Part shown: positions 54,326 through 63,531 of the stretch, piece after piece
Numbering within the stretch: the stretch's first letter is position 1
Layout: each line of letters opens with the position of its first letter
NCBI RefSeq assembly: GCF_003324525.1
Contig: NZ_QGDC01000005.1
Location: 248,001 to 312,000, forward strand
Length of the DNA stretch: 64,000 nucleotides
Source of the DNA: Mucilaginibacter hurinus
GTDB taxonomy: Bacteria > Bacteroidota > Bacteroidia > Sphingobacteriales > Sphingobacteriaceae
Direction of reading: 5' to 3'
Made by a program: the position numbers and the translations under genes
Notes under the pieces: model-generated
Told to the model about the DNA's origin: nothing
The model's database searches: none
Seen by the model: only the letters and a program-made list of their open reading frames with translations

Positions 54326-55252
54326 CTAAAAATCCAACTCCAAAACCGCCTGCCTGTCTTTGGCTAATTGCGTGGTAAGATCATCAAGCGAGTTAAATTT
54401 TATATCGCCGCGTACAAAGTGATAAAAATCCATGCGGATCCGCTTACCATATACTTCTGCATCGAACTCAAAAATATTAACCTCGATATTGCGGGTTACA
54501 CCGTTAACCGTAGGCCGGTGGCCTATATAAGCCATGCCTTTATATTCCCGTCCATCGATGTGCACTTTTACAGCGAATATACCGTCGGCCGGTATGAGTT
54601 TATAACGCTCTTCAATTAAAATATTCGCCGTTGGATAGCCAATCTTTCTTCCAATTTGATCTCCCCGTATGACAATGCCGGTAATAAAAAAAGGATAACC
54701 GAGGAATGCGTTAGCATGTTCAATGTCGTTATTCAATAAAGCGTTACGTACGCGTGTTGAGCTTACGGCTATTTCATTAATATCCTGTTCCGGTATCTCC
54801 ACTACCTCAAAACCGTACAACGGCCCCAGGCGCAGCAAATCGGCCAGGCTGCCCGCGCGGTCCTTGCCAAAGTGATGATCGTACCCAATCACTATCTTTT
54901 TGGTGCCTATTTTGCTTACCAGCACATCCCGGATATAATCTTCTGGAGATTGATTAGAGAAGTCGCGCGAAAAGGGAGTGATTATCAAATGATCTACGCC
55001 AAGCTGCTCAAGTAATGTGGCCTTTTCATCAATGGTGTTGATAAGCTTAAGGCTATCATCCTCAGGGTATAATATCATTCGCGGGTGCGGAAAAAAAGTC
55101 AATATTACTGTTTCGCCACCCGTAGCAGCCGCAAGTTCTTTTATGCCTGAAATAATTTTACGGTGACCAAAATGTACGCCATCAAACGTGCCTATGGTAA
55201 CAACGGCGTTGTTTACCGCTTCAAACTCATCTATATGATGGTATATCTTCAT
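54326..55252 (-). CDS. ribF: Bifunctional riboflavin kinase / FAD synthetase
   Basis: A 308-residue enzyme that makes FMN and FAD. N-terminal FAD synthetase: GTFDGVHFGHRKII (HxGH-type nucleotide site), FFPHPRMIL and SSTRVRNALLNND. C-terminal riboflavin kinase (about 185-305) has GDQIGRKIGYPTANI. Conserved with truB in this phylum. An exact -7 box ends 7 nt before the ATG. Confidence 0.96.
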   Translation of the reverse strand: MKIYHHIDEFEAVNNAVVTIGTFDGVHFGHRKIISGIKELAAATGGETVILTFFPHPRMILYPEDDSLKLINTIDEKATLLEQLGVDHLIITPFSRDFSNQSPEDYIRDVLVSKIGTKKIVIGYDHHFGKDRAGSLADLLRLGPLYGFEVVEIPEQDINEIAVSSTRVRNALLNNDIEHANAFLGYPFFITGIVIRGDQIGRKIGYPTANILIEERYKLIPADGIFAVKVHIDGREYKGMAYIGHRPTVNGVTRNIEVNIFEFDAEVYGKRIRMDFYHFVRGDIKFNSLDDLTTQLAKDRQAVLELDF

Positions 55253-55259
55253 TAGTGCA

Positions 55260-55267
55260 CAAAGTTA
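55260..55267 (-). promoter_or_regulatory. -7 box directly ahead of ribF
   Basis: TAACTTTG on the minus strand matches TANNTTTG and ends 7 nt before the ATG at 55252. No TTG at the expected -33 distance. Confidence 0.45.
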
Positions 55268-55323
55268 TGCTTTTTGAATGTCGGAATTTGGATGTACAAT
55301 TCGATTTTGTATCCCGATTGTAA

Positions 55324-56031
55324 CTACTTACCAATTTTCAGCTCCCTGATAATAGTTACCATTTCCATGACTTCCCGGGCATCTTCAATTTTAAAGTTGC
55401 CGCTGCGTGTGCGTCGCAGGCGTGACAGATAGGCACCATTATTAAGTGCGGCACCAAAATCATGCACAAGCGACCGGATATAAGTGCCTTTGCTGCATAC
55501 AACCCTAAAGTCAATTTCAGGTAACTCGATACGGGTTATTTCAAATTCGGTGATAGATACAAAGCGCGGGCGTCGTTCTACCTCCTCGCCGCGGCGCGCC
55601 TTTTCATACAGCCGTTCACCATCTATTTTTATGGCTGAGTGTGCGGGCGGATATTGCTGTATGTCGCCGGTGAATTGTTTTGTAGCAGCGTGTACCTGCT
55701 CGGGTGTAACGGCGCTGATATCAAATCTTTGGTCCGCTTCGGTTTCCATGTCATATGACGGAGTTGTAGCCCCAAGAGTCATGGTACCGGTATATTCCTT
55801 TTCTTCGGCCTGAAAGGTGTCTATCTGTTTAGTCATTTTACCGGTACAGATGATAAGCAGCCCGGTAGCCAGCGGATCAAGTGTGCCGGCGTGGCCAACC
55901 TTTAGCTTTAGCGGCTTAAAAGCGTTGCGGATTTTACCTACCACATCAAAACTTGTCCATTTGTAGGGCTTATTGATGAGTAGCAGCTGTCCTTCGGCAA
56001 ATTCTTGTATATCGGTATAATGTTCCTTCAA
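55324..56031 (-). CDS. truB: tRNA pseudouridine(55) synthase TruB
   Basis: A 235-residue enzyme that makes pseudouridine 55 in tRNA. Catalytic motif GHAGTLDPLATGLL holds the active Asp. YKWTSFDVVGKIRN and GTYIRSLVHDFG are also characteristic. TTG at 56031 is the only plausible start, since a stop codon lies 12 bp upstream and no ATG precedes the conserved region. Confidence 0.95.
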   Translation of the reverse strand: MKEHYTDIQEFAEGQLLLINKPYKWTSFDVVGKIRNAFKPLKLKVGHAGTLDPLATGLLIICTGKMTKQIDTFQAEEKEYTGTMTLGATTPSYDMETEADQRFDISAVTPEQVHAATKQFTGDIQQYPPAHSAIKIDGERLYEKARRGEEVERRPRFVSITEFEITRIELPEIDFRVVCSKGTYIRSLVHDFGAALNNGAYLSRLRRTRSGNFKIEDAREVMEMVTIIRELKIGK

Positions 56032-56049
56032 AATGTGTATTTAAATGCA

Positions 56050-56081
56050 AATAGCGATAGAAGTTCGTATCTATCGCTATT
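56050..56081. repeat. Perfect 12-bp hairpin between uppP and truB
   Basis: AATAGCGATAGA (56050-56061) pairs with TCTATCGCTATT (56070-56081) around an 8-nt loop. On the minus strand no long T-run follows, so it is more likely an mRNA hairpin or processing site than a terminator. Confidence 0.55.
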
Positions 56082-56102
56082 CGTTATCCGTGTAAATGCG
56101 AC

Positions 56103-56900
56103 TTAAATTACCTCCAGCGGTACTTTAGCTATGTACAAACCGATAATAATAGCACCTACAATAATGCGGTACCAGCCGAATAGCTTAAAGCCTTTTTTCT
56201 CTAAAAATGTAATAAATGTGCGTATGGCCAGCATGGCTACAATAAATGCAACCACGTTGCCAATAATAAGTAATTGTATCTGGTCGCCGGTAAAGCTGTT
56301 CCCGTCTTTAAAGAAGTCCAGCATTTTTTTTGCGGTTGCAGCAAACATGGTTGGTACTGCTAAAAAGAAAGAAAATTCCGCAGCCGCGGTACGTGTTAGT
56401 TTTTGAGACATGCCGCCAATAATAGTTGCAGCAGAGCGCGAAACACCCGGCACCATTGCTATACATTGAAAGAAGCCGATTTTAAGCGCCGTAACGAATG
56501 TAATATCCTCTTCTTTCTCAACCATTGGCTGGTTAAACAGCTTGTCTACAAATAAGAGAAAAATGCCGCCGATAAACAGCGTTATACCTACGGTTAAAGC
56601 GCTTTCCAGCAGTGCATCAATTGTATCGCTTAATAGCAAACCAAATATCGCGGCGGGTATAAAGGCCACAAATAACTTAAGGTAAAACCGGGTAGATTGA
56701 AAAAAGCGTTTAAAGTATAATACAACCACCGAAAGGATGGCGCCAAATTGAATAGCTATAGTAAACAATTTTATAAACGGATCTGAAGCGATGCCCATTG
56801 CAGATGAAGCAATGATCATGTGTCCTGTTGATGATACCGGCAAAAATTCTGTTAATCCCTCTATAATGGCCAGGATGATAACATGAATAATATCTGTCAT
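56103..56900 (-). CDS. uppP: Undecaprenyl-diphosphatase UppP (BacA type)
   Basis: A 265-residue membrane enzyme that recycles the undecaprenyl carrier for peptidoglycan. Motifs [14 protein letters not shown] (catalytic Glu and Ser region) and [14 protein letters not shown] supply the active site. About eight hydrophobic segments. Loss of this type causes bacitracin sensitivity in E. coli. Starts 3 bp after DUF3098. Confidence 0.96.
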   Translation of the reverse strand: MTDIIHVIILAIIEGLTEFLPVSSTGHMIIASSAMGIASDPFIKLFTIAIQFGAILSVVVLYFKRFFQSTRFYLKLFVAFIPAAIFGLLLSDTIDALLESALTVGITLFIGGIFLLFVDKLFNQPMVEKEEDITFVTALKIGFFQCIAMVPGVSRSAATIIGGMSQKLTRTAAAEFSFFLAVPTMFAATAKKMLDFFKDGNSFTGDQIQLLIIGNVVAFIVAMLAIRTFITFLEKKGFKLFGWYRIIVGAIIIGLYIAKVPLEVI

Positions 56901-56903
56901 GCT

Positions 56904-57167
56904 TTACGCCTTCGGTTTTCTTAATATGGCTACAAAGCCCAGCCCGAAACCTGCAAGTACCACTATGGGTGCTATTACAATTTTAGTTGTGCTGTAAATA
57001 TCAGTTGTGCCCGACATTAGAAAAAACCCCAAAGCCACAACAACGATGCTTATAATAAATAACTTATAATTGTTTTTATCAAAAATAAACTGTGCCGGCG
57101 TTTCGGGAGAGGTTGTATTTTTTGCTGCCGGAGTTGCTCTGTAAGCAGAGGTTGTTTTTTGTGCCAT
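56904..57167 (-). CDS. DUF3098 family small membrane protein
   Basis: An 87-residue protein with two membrane helices (about 35-55 and 63-82) after a polar N-terminus. FIFDKNNYKLFIISIVVVA, then FFLMSG, is typical of DUF3098. Bacteroidota-restricted, always between ftsX and uppP. Function unknown. Confidence 0.88.
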   Translation of the reverse strand: MAQKTTSAYRATPAAKNTTSPETPAQFIFDKNNYKLFIISIVVVALGFFLMSGTTDIYSTTKIVIAPIVVLAGFGLGFVAILRKPKA

Positions 57168-57244
57168 GCGTATAATTACTGATTATTAAATGTAAGGATA
57201 GTTAAGCGCGAAGATTTAATCGATGACTTATCCGCGGAATTCTA

Positions 57245-58123
57245 TCACCTGTACAGATCGTATATTTTTAATTTTAAAAATTTATTTACTGCCAAAGAGG
57301 TGCTGATGCCCGATATTAATACCCCTATACCTATAACTATCAAAAACACCAACCCAAATTCGGTATAGCTTTGCAGCACCACAAGATCAGGTATTTGAGT
57401 TTGAGCAAAATAAAGGGTGCCCATTAATATAATAATGGCTATTAAGCCACCTAACAAGCCATGCCATATACCATAAGCGATAAACGGACCACGAATGAAT
57501 GACTTGGTAGCGCCCACCAGCTGCATTGATTTTATCAGGAATCTTTGCGAGTAAATAGCCAGGCGGATAGTGTTATTAATCAGCGCTACGGATACAACTA
57601 CAAATATCCCGGCAAACGCAAGTATTACCAGGCTTATTGATGCCAGATTTTGGTTCATCTGGTCAACTAATGATTGCTGGTACTTTACTTCCTTAACCAT
57701 TGGGTTTTTCAACAGTTGGGCTTTAAACTTTTCAATACCTGCATTAGTGGTATAATCAGCTTTCAAATAAACATCAAGTGATTGCGAAAGCGGGTTATAG
57801 CCTAAAAATTTAACGAAGTCTTCACCCAGATCTTTTTGCAGGTTACGGGCCGCCAGCTCTTTACTTACATATTGCGTTTGCTTCACCATAACGTTGGCGT
57901 CGAGCTGTTTTTGCAACTCAAGTACGTCAGGTTCATGCGCAGCATCATCAACAAAAATATTAAGTACTATATTTTCTTTTACATAGCGCGACAGGTTGTT
58001 GGCATGTACCAATATAAGGCCAAGCAGCCCTATCATAAGCAATACCATAGCCAGGCCAAATACAGTTGATATGTATATTGATTTGGTTTTTTTTGCTGCC
58101 GTACTTACTTCAAATTCTTCCAT
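57245..58123 (-). CDS. ftsX: Cell-division permease-like protein FtsX
   Basis: A 292-residue protein with the FtsX layout: first membrane helix (about 20-42), an extracellular domain to about 165, and three C-terminal helices of a FtsX/MacB permease. The conserved FLIKSMQLVGATKSFIRGPF cytoplasmic loop contacts FtsE. FtsE is not encoded here. It controls division hydrolases at the septum. Confidence 0.93.
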   Translation of the reverse strand: MEEFEVSTAAKKTKSIYISTVFGLAMVLLMIGLLGLILVHANNLSRYVKENIVLNIFVDDAAHEPDVLELQKQLDANVMVKQTQYVSKELAARNLQKDLGEDFVKFLGYNPLSQSLDVYLKADYTTNAGIEKFKAQLLKNPMVKEVKYQQSLVDQMNQNLASISLVILAFAGIFVVVSVALINNTIRLAIYSQRFLIKSMQLVGATKSFIRGPFIAYGIWHGLLGGLIAIIILMGTLYFAQTQIPDLVVLQSYTEFGLVFLIVIGIGVLISGISTSLAVNKFLKLKIYDLYR

Positions 58124-58336
58124 TAAACTCCAGATTTCGGGATGTTAGATATGCAATCTGAAATAACATGTTTATTTCAAGACTCATGCGAAGTTAACAA
58201 ACGCGGCATAAAGGTAAAAGTTTATTCTGTTATTAAATGCCTTTAGCAAGCCGATACATGCACGTTTAACAAAAATTAACGGTTGAGGCTTGTACACCTC
58301 ACACGAACAATCTTAAAAAGCCCTTGTTATACCAGT

Positions 58337-58573
58337 ATGACAAAGCCAGCAAATTCAACTGACAAACCATCGCCATCTGATACACCTACAAAAAGACCTG
58401 ACGATGATGGCGGCGAAAGCAAAGTGCGCAAGGAAGATAAACAATACCACGCCGATGAGCCGCATGATGAAAACGTTGCCAAAAAACGGGAAAGAGAAGA
58501 GCAACCCGTTGAGGCGATAAAGAACCCACCCAATGAAAAGGGTATGGATGAAGGTAAAGTTCAGCCAGATTAA
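58337..58573 (+). CDS. Highly charged, probably disordered small protein
   Basis: A 78-residue protein from ATG at 58337 (MTKPANSTDKPSPSD). It is rich in Lys, Glu, Asp and Pro, with almost no hydrophobic residues (DDDGGESKVRKEDKQYHAD), and lacks Cys, so it is expected to be unfolded. A starting ATG at 58283 is possible, but the longer N-terminus looks unrelated. No family recognised. It may be a hydrophilin-like stress protein. That is an inference from composition. Confidence 0.5.
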   Translation: MTKPANSTDKPSPSDTPTKRPDDDGGESKVRKEDKQYHADEPHDENVAKKREREEQPVEAIKNPPNEKGMDEGKVQPD

Positions 58574-58665
58574 TTTCCCCCTTGCGGTGGTATGCCCTTA
58601 GGTGTCATTGGCATATCGCGAATCTCTTTTCCGGATCAATTTTGATAAAAAATAATTTTATCACC

Positions 58666-59136
58666 ATGAAAAGGAAATTTGTACTGTTTTGCCTGCTTTG
58701 CACATTTGCTGCCAAAAGCCTGATAGCGAAAAACGACCCCGGGAACACCGCCGCCTACAATACGGTAATTAATGATTATATAAGCTGCCACATGAGCGCC
58801 GACGGTAAAAAACTGAACCGCCTGCTGCACGATGATGCCAGTTTTAAAATTCCACGCGGCGAAAAGGTAATGGTCCAAAATAAATCAAACCTTGTTGCCC
58901 AAATGCGTAGGGAAGCCGGTATACAACAAAACTGTGCTTCTGATTACGAGTTGTTGGCCGAAAGTGATGCGCTGGTAATTGCCAGGGTTGATTTTACATA
59001 CGGCAGTACTACCCAAAGTAATTACTTAATTATTGAAAAAAATGCGGACAAGGAATGGAAGATAACACAGGTATGCAAGTTTTTTAAGGATCCGCAAAAG
59101 AACAGTTCGCCTGTTACGGCCAACAATCCGTTGTAA
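58666..59136 (+). CDS. Secreted NTF2-like (putative lumazine-binding type) protein
   Basis: A 156-residue protein from ATG at 58666, with a signal peptide (FCLLCTFAAKSLIA). The remainder resembles the NTF2-like cone fold: VINDYISCHMSADGKKLNRLLHDDA (helix then strand), then ALVIARVDFTYG, YLIIEKNADKEWKITQVC. Likely a periplasmic single-domain binding protein. Function unknown. Followed by a hairpin ahead of the sensor kinase gene. Confidence 0.7.
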   Translation: MKRKFVLFCLLCTFAAKSLIAKNDPGNTAAYNTVINDYISCHMSADGKKLNRLLHDDASFKIPRGEKVMVQNKSNLVAQMRREAGIQQNCASDYELLAESDALVIARVDFTYGSTTQSNYLIIEKNADKEWKITQVCKFFKDPQKNSSPVTANNPL

Positions 59137-59163
59137 AGTGAGGCTGCAAATACCCCCTCCCGC

Positions 59164-59173
59164 ATACTAGTAT
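59164..59173. promoter_or_regulatory. Palindrome ATACTAGTAT upstream of the sensor kinase gene
   Basis: A perfect 10-bp dyad, preceded by TACCCCC at 59151. Position between the NTF2-like gene and the kinase gene suggests an operator. The TACCCCC half resembles the arms of the dyad at 62994. Confidence 0.3.
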
Positions 59174-59183
59174 AAAAAACTAT

Positions 59184-59210
59184 AATCACCCTGTAAGGGT
59201 GATTTTTTTT
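59184..59210 (+). terminator. Terminator after the NTF2-like gene
   Basis: AATCACCC (59184-59191) pairs with GGGTGATT (59197-59204) around TGTAA, followed by a T-run. It ends 22 bp before the kinase ATG. Confidence 0.8.
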
Positions 59211-59231
59211 ATATTGAATAACTTTACTTTA

Positions 59232-62200
59232 ATGGACTATTACCGGCTAACGCCGTCAGTATTTAACGGGAAAAGAATATTGGATACATTTTATAGTAAA
59301 ACGAAGTATTGGCTTATTGCAGCTTTTAGCATACTTGTCATCGTATCAACTAATTGTACAAGCACTTATGCTCAAAAATACAATTTTACACATTATGACA
59401 TTGAAGATGGCCTTATACAATCGCAGGTAAATACACTGTCGGAGGATAGTGAAAACAGGTTATGGATAGGCACATTAGGCGGCGTGTGCCGTTTTGACGG
59501 AAGTGGCTATTTCACCTTTTCAAAAGCCTCCGGCCTGCCTAATAATTTTGTTTATTCTGTTTTTAATGATGCCGCGGGCAACTTGTGGGTTGGTACGCAC
59601 AGCGGGTTGTCGAGGTATAAAAATGGCAAGGTTTACAACTATCCTGTCCCGCCCGAATTTAAAAGCGCCTGGGTAACTCAAATTGTACAAGATGGTAAAG
59701 GCGCTATCTGGTTGCTCATGGACAGGCGGCTTTTCCGCATACACGGAAAAAAAATGATCCATGTAAATATAACCGGAAAAGATGAATCAGTAAATGCGCT
59801 TACTGTTACCAGGCAAGGCGTACTGCACGCGGCGGTATATAAAGCAGGGGTTTACACTTTACAGGATAAAAAGTGGGCGGCGTACCTGCCTGCTACCGGC
59901 GTTTATAACGACATTCAAATAACGCGCATGTTATTTGACCGTAAAGACTCACGCACACTCTACTTGCTCACGCCTAAAGGTGTGCTTGTTGCAAAAGCAG
60001 GGCTGTTAAGGCAAATGGTACCCAGCCCGGGTTTAGGCGGTGAAAAAAAGAACCTGCTTTTTAATGCATACTGCCTTAGCCTTGAGCAGGATGCCGATAA
60101 CAATATTTGGGTGGGTACGGATAAGGGGGCATATTATTTTAAAAATGGCACTTATACACACTTTACGGCCGAAAATGGCTTGTCTGACAATCCGGTAACT
60201 TACATCTATAAAGACAAAAGCGATAACTTATGGTTGGCGACTTCAGGCAGCGGCATATTTAAGTATGAGGGCGATGCATATGTTACTTATAATGACATTA
60301 ATGCCATCAACAACCCGGTAATAATGGGCATTGCCCGGGGAAAAAATAACGGCATTGTATTGGGTACGGATATTGGCTTACTTAAGTATTCTGCCAACGA
60401 ATTTAAACCTGTGGTAAAGCCGGGGTTAGAGCGGGTGCAAAACCTATTCAGAGACAGTAAAGGAAATGTTTGGGTAGGATCGCGCGGGGCATGGAGATAT
60501 GACGGCGAAACGGCTGAACTTATAAAAGGTACCGAAAGGCACACTGTACTTAATTTTGCTGAGGATAGCAACGGTGTGATATGGATGGCTACCTCTATGG
60601 GCTGCCTTTATTACAAGAATAATGTAATAAAAGCGCTTGAGAACAACCACATATTTATTTCGTCATTACTGCACCTGGGTAACGACTCCGTACTTGTTGG
60701 CATGCAGGAGGGCGTGACGCTGATTGTTAATAAGCAGTTTGTTAAGGATTTTAAATTGCCGGCCGTATCCAATTCGTCTATATTTTCAATGATAAAGAGC
60801 AGGAATGCCATTATAATTGGTACAGATGATAAAGGGCTTTTTGTATGGGATAGAAAGAAAAACATCGTAAAAAATTATACTGATAGAAACGGCCTCAAAT
60901 CAAATGCAGTGTACTCGCTTGCGGTTGATGATAACGACGTTATTTGGGCGGGTACAGGCAGAGGCGTTAACCGCCTGGCGATAAACTATCAAACCATGGA
61001 CTGTAAGGTCTTATCAAACCAATATGCCAATGATTTGGTATATGAATCCAATCAAAACGCGATATTATATCATAACAACAAGGTTTACATAGGAACCGCT
61101 AAAGGGCTGTCGGTTTATAATACAAAAACTGTGGCAGCCAAAGAAACCGCTCCGTATATATTAATAAAGCAGGTAAATCTTTTCAAAAACGGTAAAGGCG
61201 AAAAGGGCGTGTTAACCCCGGCAACTACCGGCCTTAAATTAAACGCCGATCAGAACCACCTTTCTATTTCGTTTTTGGGAGTTTATTTACGGGACCCTTC
61301 AAAAGTATCTTATCAGTACAGGCTAACCGGCCTCGAAGAAAAATTTTCGCAGCCGGTAAAAACCAATGCTGTTGATTACCCGGCGTTGCCACCGGGTAAA
61401 TACACGTTTGAGGTTCGTGCAGTAAGTCCGGAGGGTGTACTTTCGGCCAATACCGCGCGTTTTAGTTTTGAAATTGTACCTCCATTTTACCGAACCACCT
61501 GGTTTACCATACTTGCCGTTGCACTGGTAATATTGCTAATTATTGGCTTGCAAAACCTTTGGCATCATAACAAAAAACAACGTGAACGAACCATCGAAGC
61601 TATAAAGCACGAAGAAAAGCTAAAAATAAGGCAGCAAACAGCTGAGGATTTCCATGACGATTTGGGCAACAAGCTTACCCGGATCACTGTATTGTCTGAA
61701 ATGCTGGATGTACAAATAGCTAAAGATAAGCCGGAACAACAGAAGTTAGTAGAACAGATACGCCAGAATGCGATATCGTTATACAACGGAACAAAAGATA
61801 TTTTATGGGCGCTTGATCCTAAAAGCGATAACCTTTATGAAACCTTAAAATATATTGAAGAACTGGGCATAGAGCAGTTCAGGGATATAGGTATAAACTT
61901 TAAGTGTGAAGGGGTAGATGATGAATTTAAGCATGTAAAACTCACTATGGAGTACAACCGCAACATCACCATGATATTTAAAGAATTGATGAATAATGTG
62001 CTTAAACATGCAGACGCCAGGCTGGTAACCCTTAAAGCCAGCCGGCGGAATAAAAGTGAAATGGTTATAAGCTTGTCTGACGATGGAAAAGGATTTGACT
62101 GTAAACAGGCGTCAAAGGGACATGGCCTTAAAAATATAAAAACCAGGGCCGCCAGGATAAACGGCGAGCTAATGGTTTATTCAATAATAAACGGCGGTAC

Positions 62201-62246
62201 CAATATATCGCTGCATTTTAGCATAAACACTAACACACTATCATGA
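59232..62246 (+). CDS. Propeller-type sensor histidine kinase (HisKA_3)
   Basis: About 1004 residues. N-terminal signal/anchor (LIAAFSILVIVSTNC), then a periplasmic propeller with at least ten WIGT-type blades (RLWIGTLGG, NLWVGTHSG, NIWVGTDKG) and a Y_Y_Y domain (LSISFLGVYLRDPSKVSYQY), one membrane helix (LAVALVILLIIGL), then HisKA_3 with phospho-acceptor His808 in FHDDLGNKL and HATPase_c (NNVLKHA, DDGKGFD, GHGLKNI). It pairs with the separate response regulator. ATG at 59232 is chosen because an in-frame GTG at 59199 lies within the terminator. Confidence 0.93.
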   Translation: MDYYRLTPSVFNGKRILDTFYSKTKYWLIAAFSILVIVSTNCTSTYAQKYNFTHYDIEDGLIQSQVNTLSEDSENRLWIGTLGGVCRFDGSGYFTFSKASGLPNNFVYSVFNDAAGNLWVGTHSGLSRYKNGKVYNYPVPPEFKSAWVTQIVQDGKGAIWLLMDRRLFRIHGKKMIHVNITGKDESVNALTVTRQGVLHAAVYKAGVYTLQDKKWAAYLPATGVYNDIQITRMLFDRKDSRTLYLLTPKGVLVAKAGLLRQMVPSPGLGGEKKNLLFNAYCLSLEQDADNNIWVGTDKGAYYFKNGTYTHFTAENGLSDNPVTYIYKDKSDNLWLATSGSGIFKYEGDAYVTYNDINAINNPVIMGIARGKNNGIVLGTDIGLLKYSANEFKPVVKPGLERVQNLFRDSKGNVWVGSRGAWRYDGETAELIKGTERHTVLNFAEDSNGVIWMATSMGCLYYKNNVIKALENNHIFISSLLHLGNDSVLVGMQEGVTLIVNKQFVKDFKLPAVSNSSIFSMIKSRNAIIIGTDDKGLFVWDRKKNIVKNYTDRNGLKSNAVYSLAVDDNDVIWAGTGRGVNRLAINYQTMDCKVLSNQYANDLVYESNQNAILYHNNKVYIGTAKGLSVYNTKTVAAKETAPYILIKQVNLFKNGKGEKGVLTPATTGLKLNADQNHLSISFLGVYLRDPSKVSYQYRLTGLEEKFSQPVKTNAVDYPALPPGKYTFEVRAVSPEGVLSANTARFSFEIVPPFYRTTWFTILAVALVILLIIGLQNLWHHNKKQRERTIEAIKHEEKLKIRQQTAEDFHDDLGNKLTRITVLSEMLDVQIAKDKPEQQKLVEQIRQNAISLYNGTKDILWALDPKSDNLYETLKYIEELGIEQFRDIGINFKCEGVDDEFKHVKLTMEYNRNITMIFKELMNNVLKHADARLVTLKASRRNKSEMVISLSDDGKGFDCKQASKGHGLKNIKTRAARINGELMVYSIINGGTNISLHFSINTNTLS

Positions 62247-62869
62247 GCCGCGATATACGTGTAACTATAATTGAAGATGACGAGACGATAAGACAGGGCT
62301 ATTCATTTTTAATTGGCACCACTGATGGTTATGAAGTAGTGAGTGCATACGGATCATATGACGATGCAGCAAAGAAACTTGCCGGCGATAAACCTGACGT
62401 TATCTTGCTGGATATTGAGATGCCGGGGACAAACGGAATTGACGCTATCCCTAAAATAAAGAAACAGCTGCCCCAATGCTTTGTATTGTTATTAACTGTT
62501 TATGAATCAGAACAGCAGATATTTAACGCGCTTGCCAATGGGGCGTCAGGTTATCTTACTAAAAATACGGCCTCGGCACGCATCATCGAATCTATTAGGG
62601 AGGTAAAAGATGGCGGCGGACCAATGAGTGTAAACATAGCAAAGTTGGTGATCAGGTCGTTTCAAAAAAACCAGGAATCGCCCCTTTCAAAACGCGAAAC
62701 GCAAATACTTGAATTAATAGCCGAAGGCAAGAACCGTACGCAAATAGCCAGGGATTTGTTTATCGACCCTGAAACCGTACGCAGCCATGTGAAAAATATT
62801 TACGTTAAGTTAGATGTGAACTCACGCGCTGACGCCATAAAGACTGCACGCAAAAATAAACTCATATAA
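62243..62869 (+). CDS. NarL/FixJ-type response regulator
   Basis: A 208-residue regulator. Receiver domain with acidic pair EDD, phospho-acceptor Asp57 (ILLDIEMPG) and Lys in YLTKN. Linker, then LuxR-type helix-turn-helix LSKRETQILELIAEGKNRTQ, IDPETVRSHVKNIYVKL. It overlaps the kinase gene by 4 bp (ATGA), so they form a two-component pair. Targets may include the VOC promoter just downstream, where a dyad is seen. Confidence 0.94.
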   Translation: MSRDIRVTIIEDDETIRQGYSFLIGTTDGYEVVSAYGSYDDAAKKLAGDKPDVILLDIEMPGTNGIDAIPKIKKQLPQCFVLLLTVYESEQQIFNALANGASGYLTKNTASARIIESIREVKDGGGPMSVNIAKLVIRSFQKNQESPLSKRETQILELIAEGKNRTQIARDLFIDPETVRSHVKNIYVKLDVNSRADAIKTARKNKLI

Positions 62870-62993
62870 TCAGTATCGAACCCGGGCACAAGTATCCGGC
62901 TTTGAAATCCAATGGTTATGGCAGTAGTATGTTTGTTATAGCCTCTACTTCCTTATTTGCTCGCTTTAATTTTAACTACAAATTTTCGTTAAA

Positions 62994-63012
62994 ATCCCCC
63001 TGCGTGGGGGAT
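62994..63012. promoter_or_regulatory. Dyad ATCCCCC-N5-GGGGGAT upstream of the VOC promoter
   Basis: Seven-bp perfect arms (62994-63000 and 63006-63012) around TGCGT, centred about 31 bp before the -7 box at 63034. This position suits an activator at about -40. The likely binder is the adjacent LuxR-type regulator, but this is inferred. Confidence 0.4.
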
Positions 63013-63033
63013 ACCCATTGCATAAGCACCATT

Positions 63034-63041
63034 TATCTTTG
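63034..63041 (+). promoter_or_regulatory. -7 box of the VOC gene
   Basis: TATCTTTG matches TANNTTTG exactly. The VOC ATG is at 63160, leaving a leader of about 115 nt. Confidence 0.45.
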
Positions 63042-63159
63042 ATACATCAGAAGTTATTACTGACCGGCTTCTGTATCCAATCAACCCACCTGAATTTCAA
63101 ACAACACTTTTATTGGCGAAACTCTGGTGTTTTTTAACAAGCCGGCAATGATGTAACAG

Positions 63160-63525
63160 ATGAGACTAAAATATATCCCGGTATACGCGGGAAGTTTTGA
63201 AGAACAATTAAGTTTTTACACAGACAAATTGGGTTTTAAAATAGTTAGTAAAATTCCTTTTTATGAAGGTGCTGAATGCACTTTACTTGAAACAGGTAAT
63301 TATGACGTATTATTAGCTATTTCAAAGCGTAACCTGCACACCAATTTAAAAAGTTGCATTATACTTAATACTGATGATTGCCTTAGCGACCACCATACAT
63401 TGAAAGCTTTGGGGGTGGAGTTTTTTACTGAACCGCAATACCAGCCTATTGGCTTGGTAGCAGAATTTACCGATCCGTGCGGAAACAAGTTTGTATTACT
63501 GGAAGAACGGGACTATAACAATTAA
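63160..63525 (+). CDS. VOC family (glyoxalase/dioxygenase-like) protein
   Basis: A 121-residue single-domain VOC protein. EEQLSFYTDKLGFKIVSK and the end FTDPCGNKFVLLEER are diagnostic. Metal ligands are not certain, since the usual His near the start is replaced. It may detoxify, bind or confer resistance to a small molecule. Closely followed by an AraC-type regulator gene (6 bp). Confidence 0.88.
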   Translation: MRLKYIPVYAGSFEEQLSFYTDKLGFKIVSKIPFYEGAECTLLETGNYDVLLAISKRNLHTNLKSCIILNTDDCLSDHHTLKALGVEFFTEPQYQPIGLVAEFTDPCGNKFVLLEERDYNN

Positions 63526-63531
63526 TGGTTT

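Noticed and set aside
59199..59231. GTG start at 59199 for the sensor kinase
   Set aside because: The codon lies in the right arm of the terminator stem, and ATG at 59232 still leaves the membrane anchor intact.
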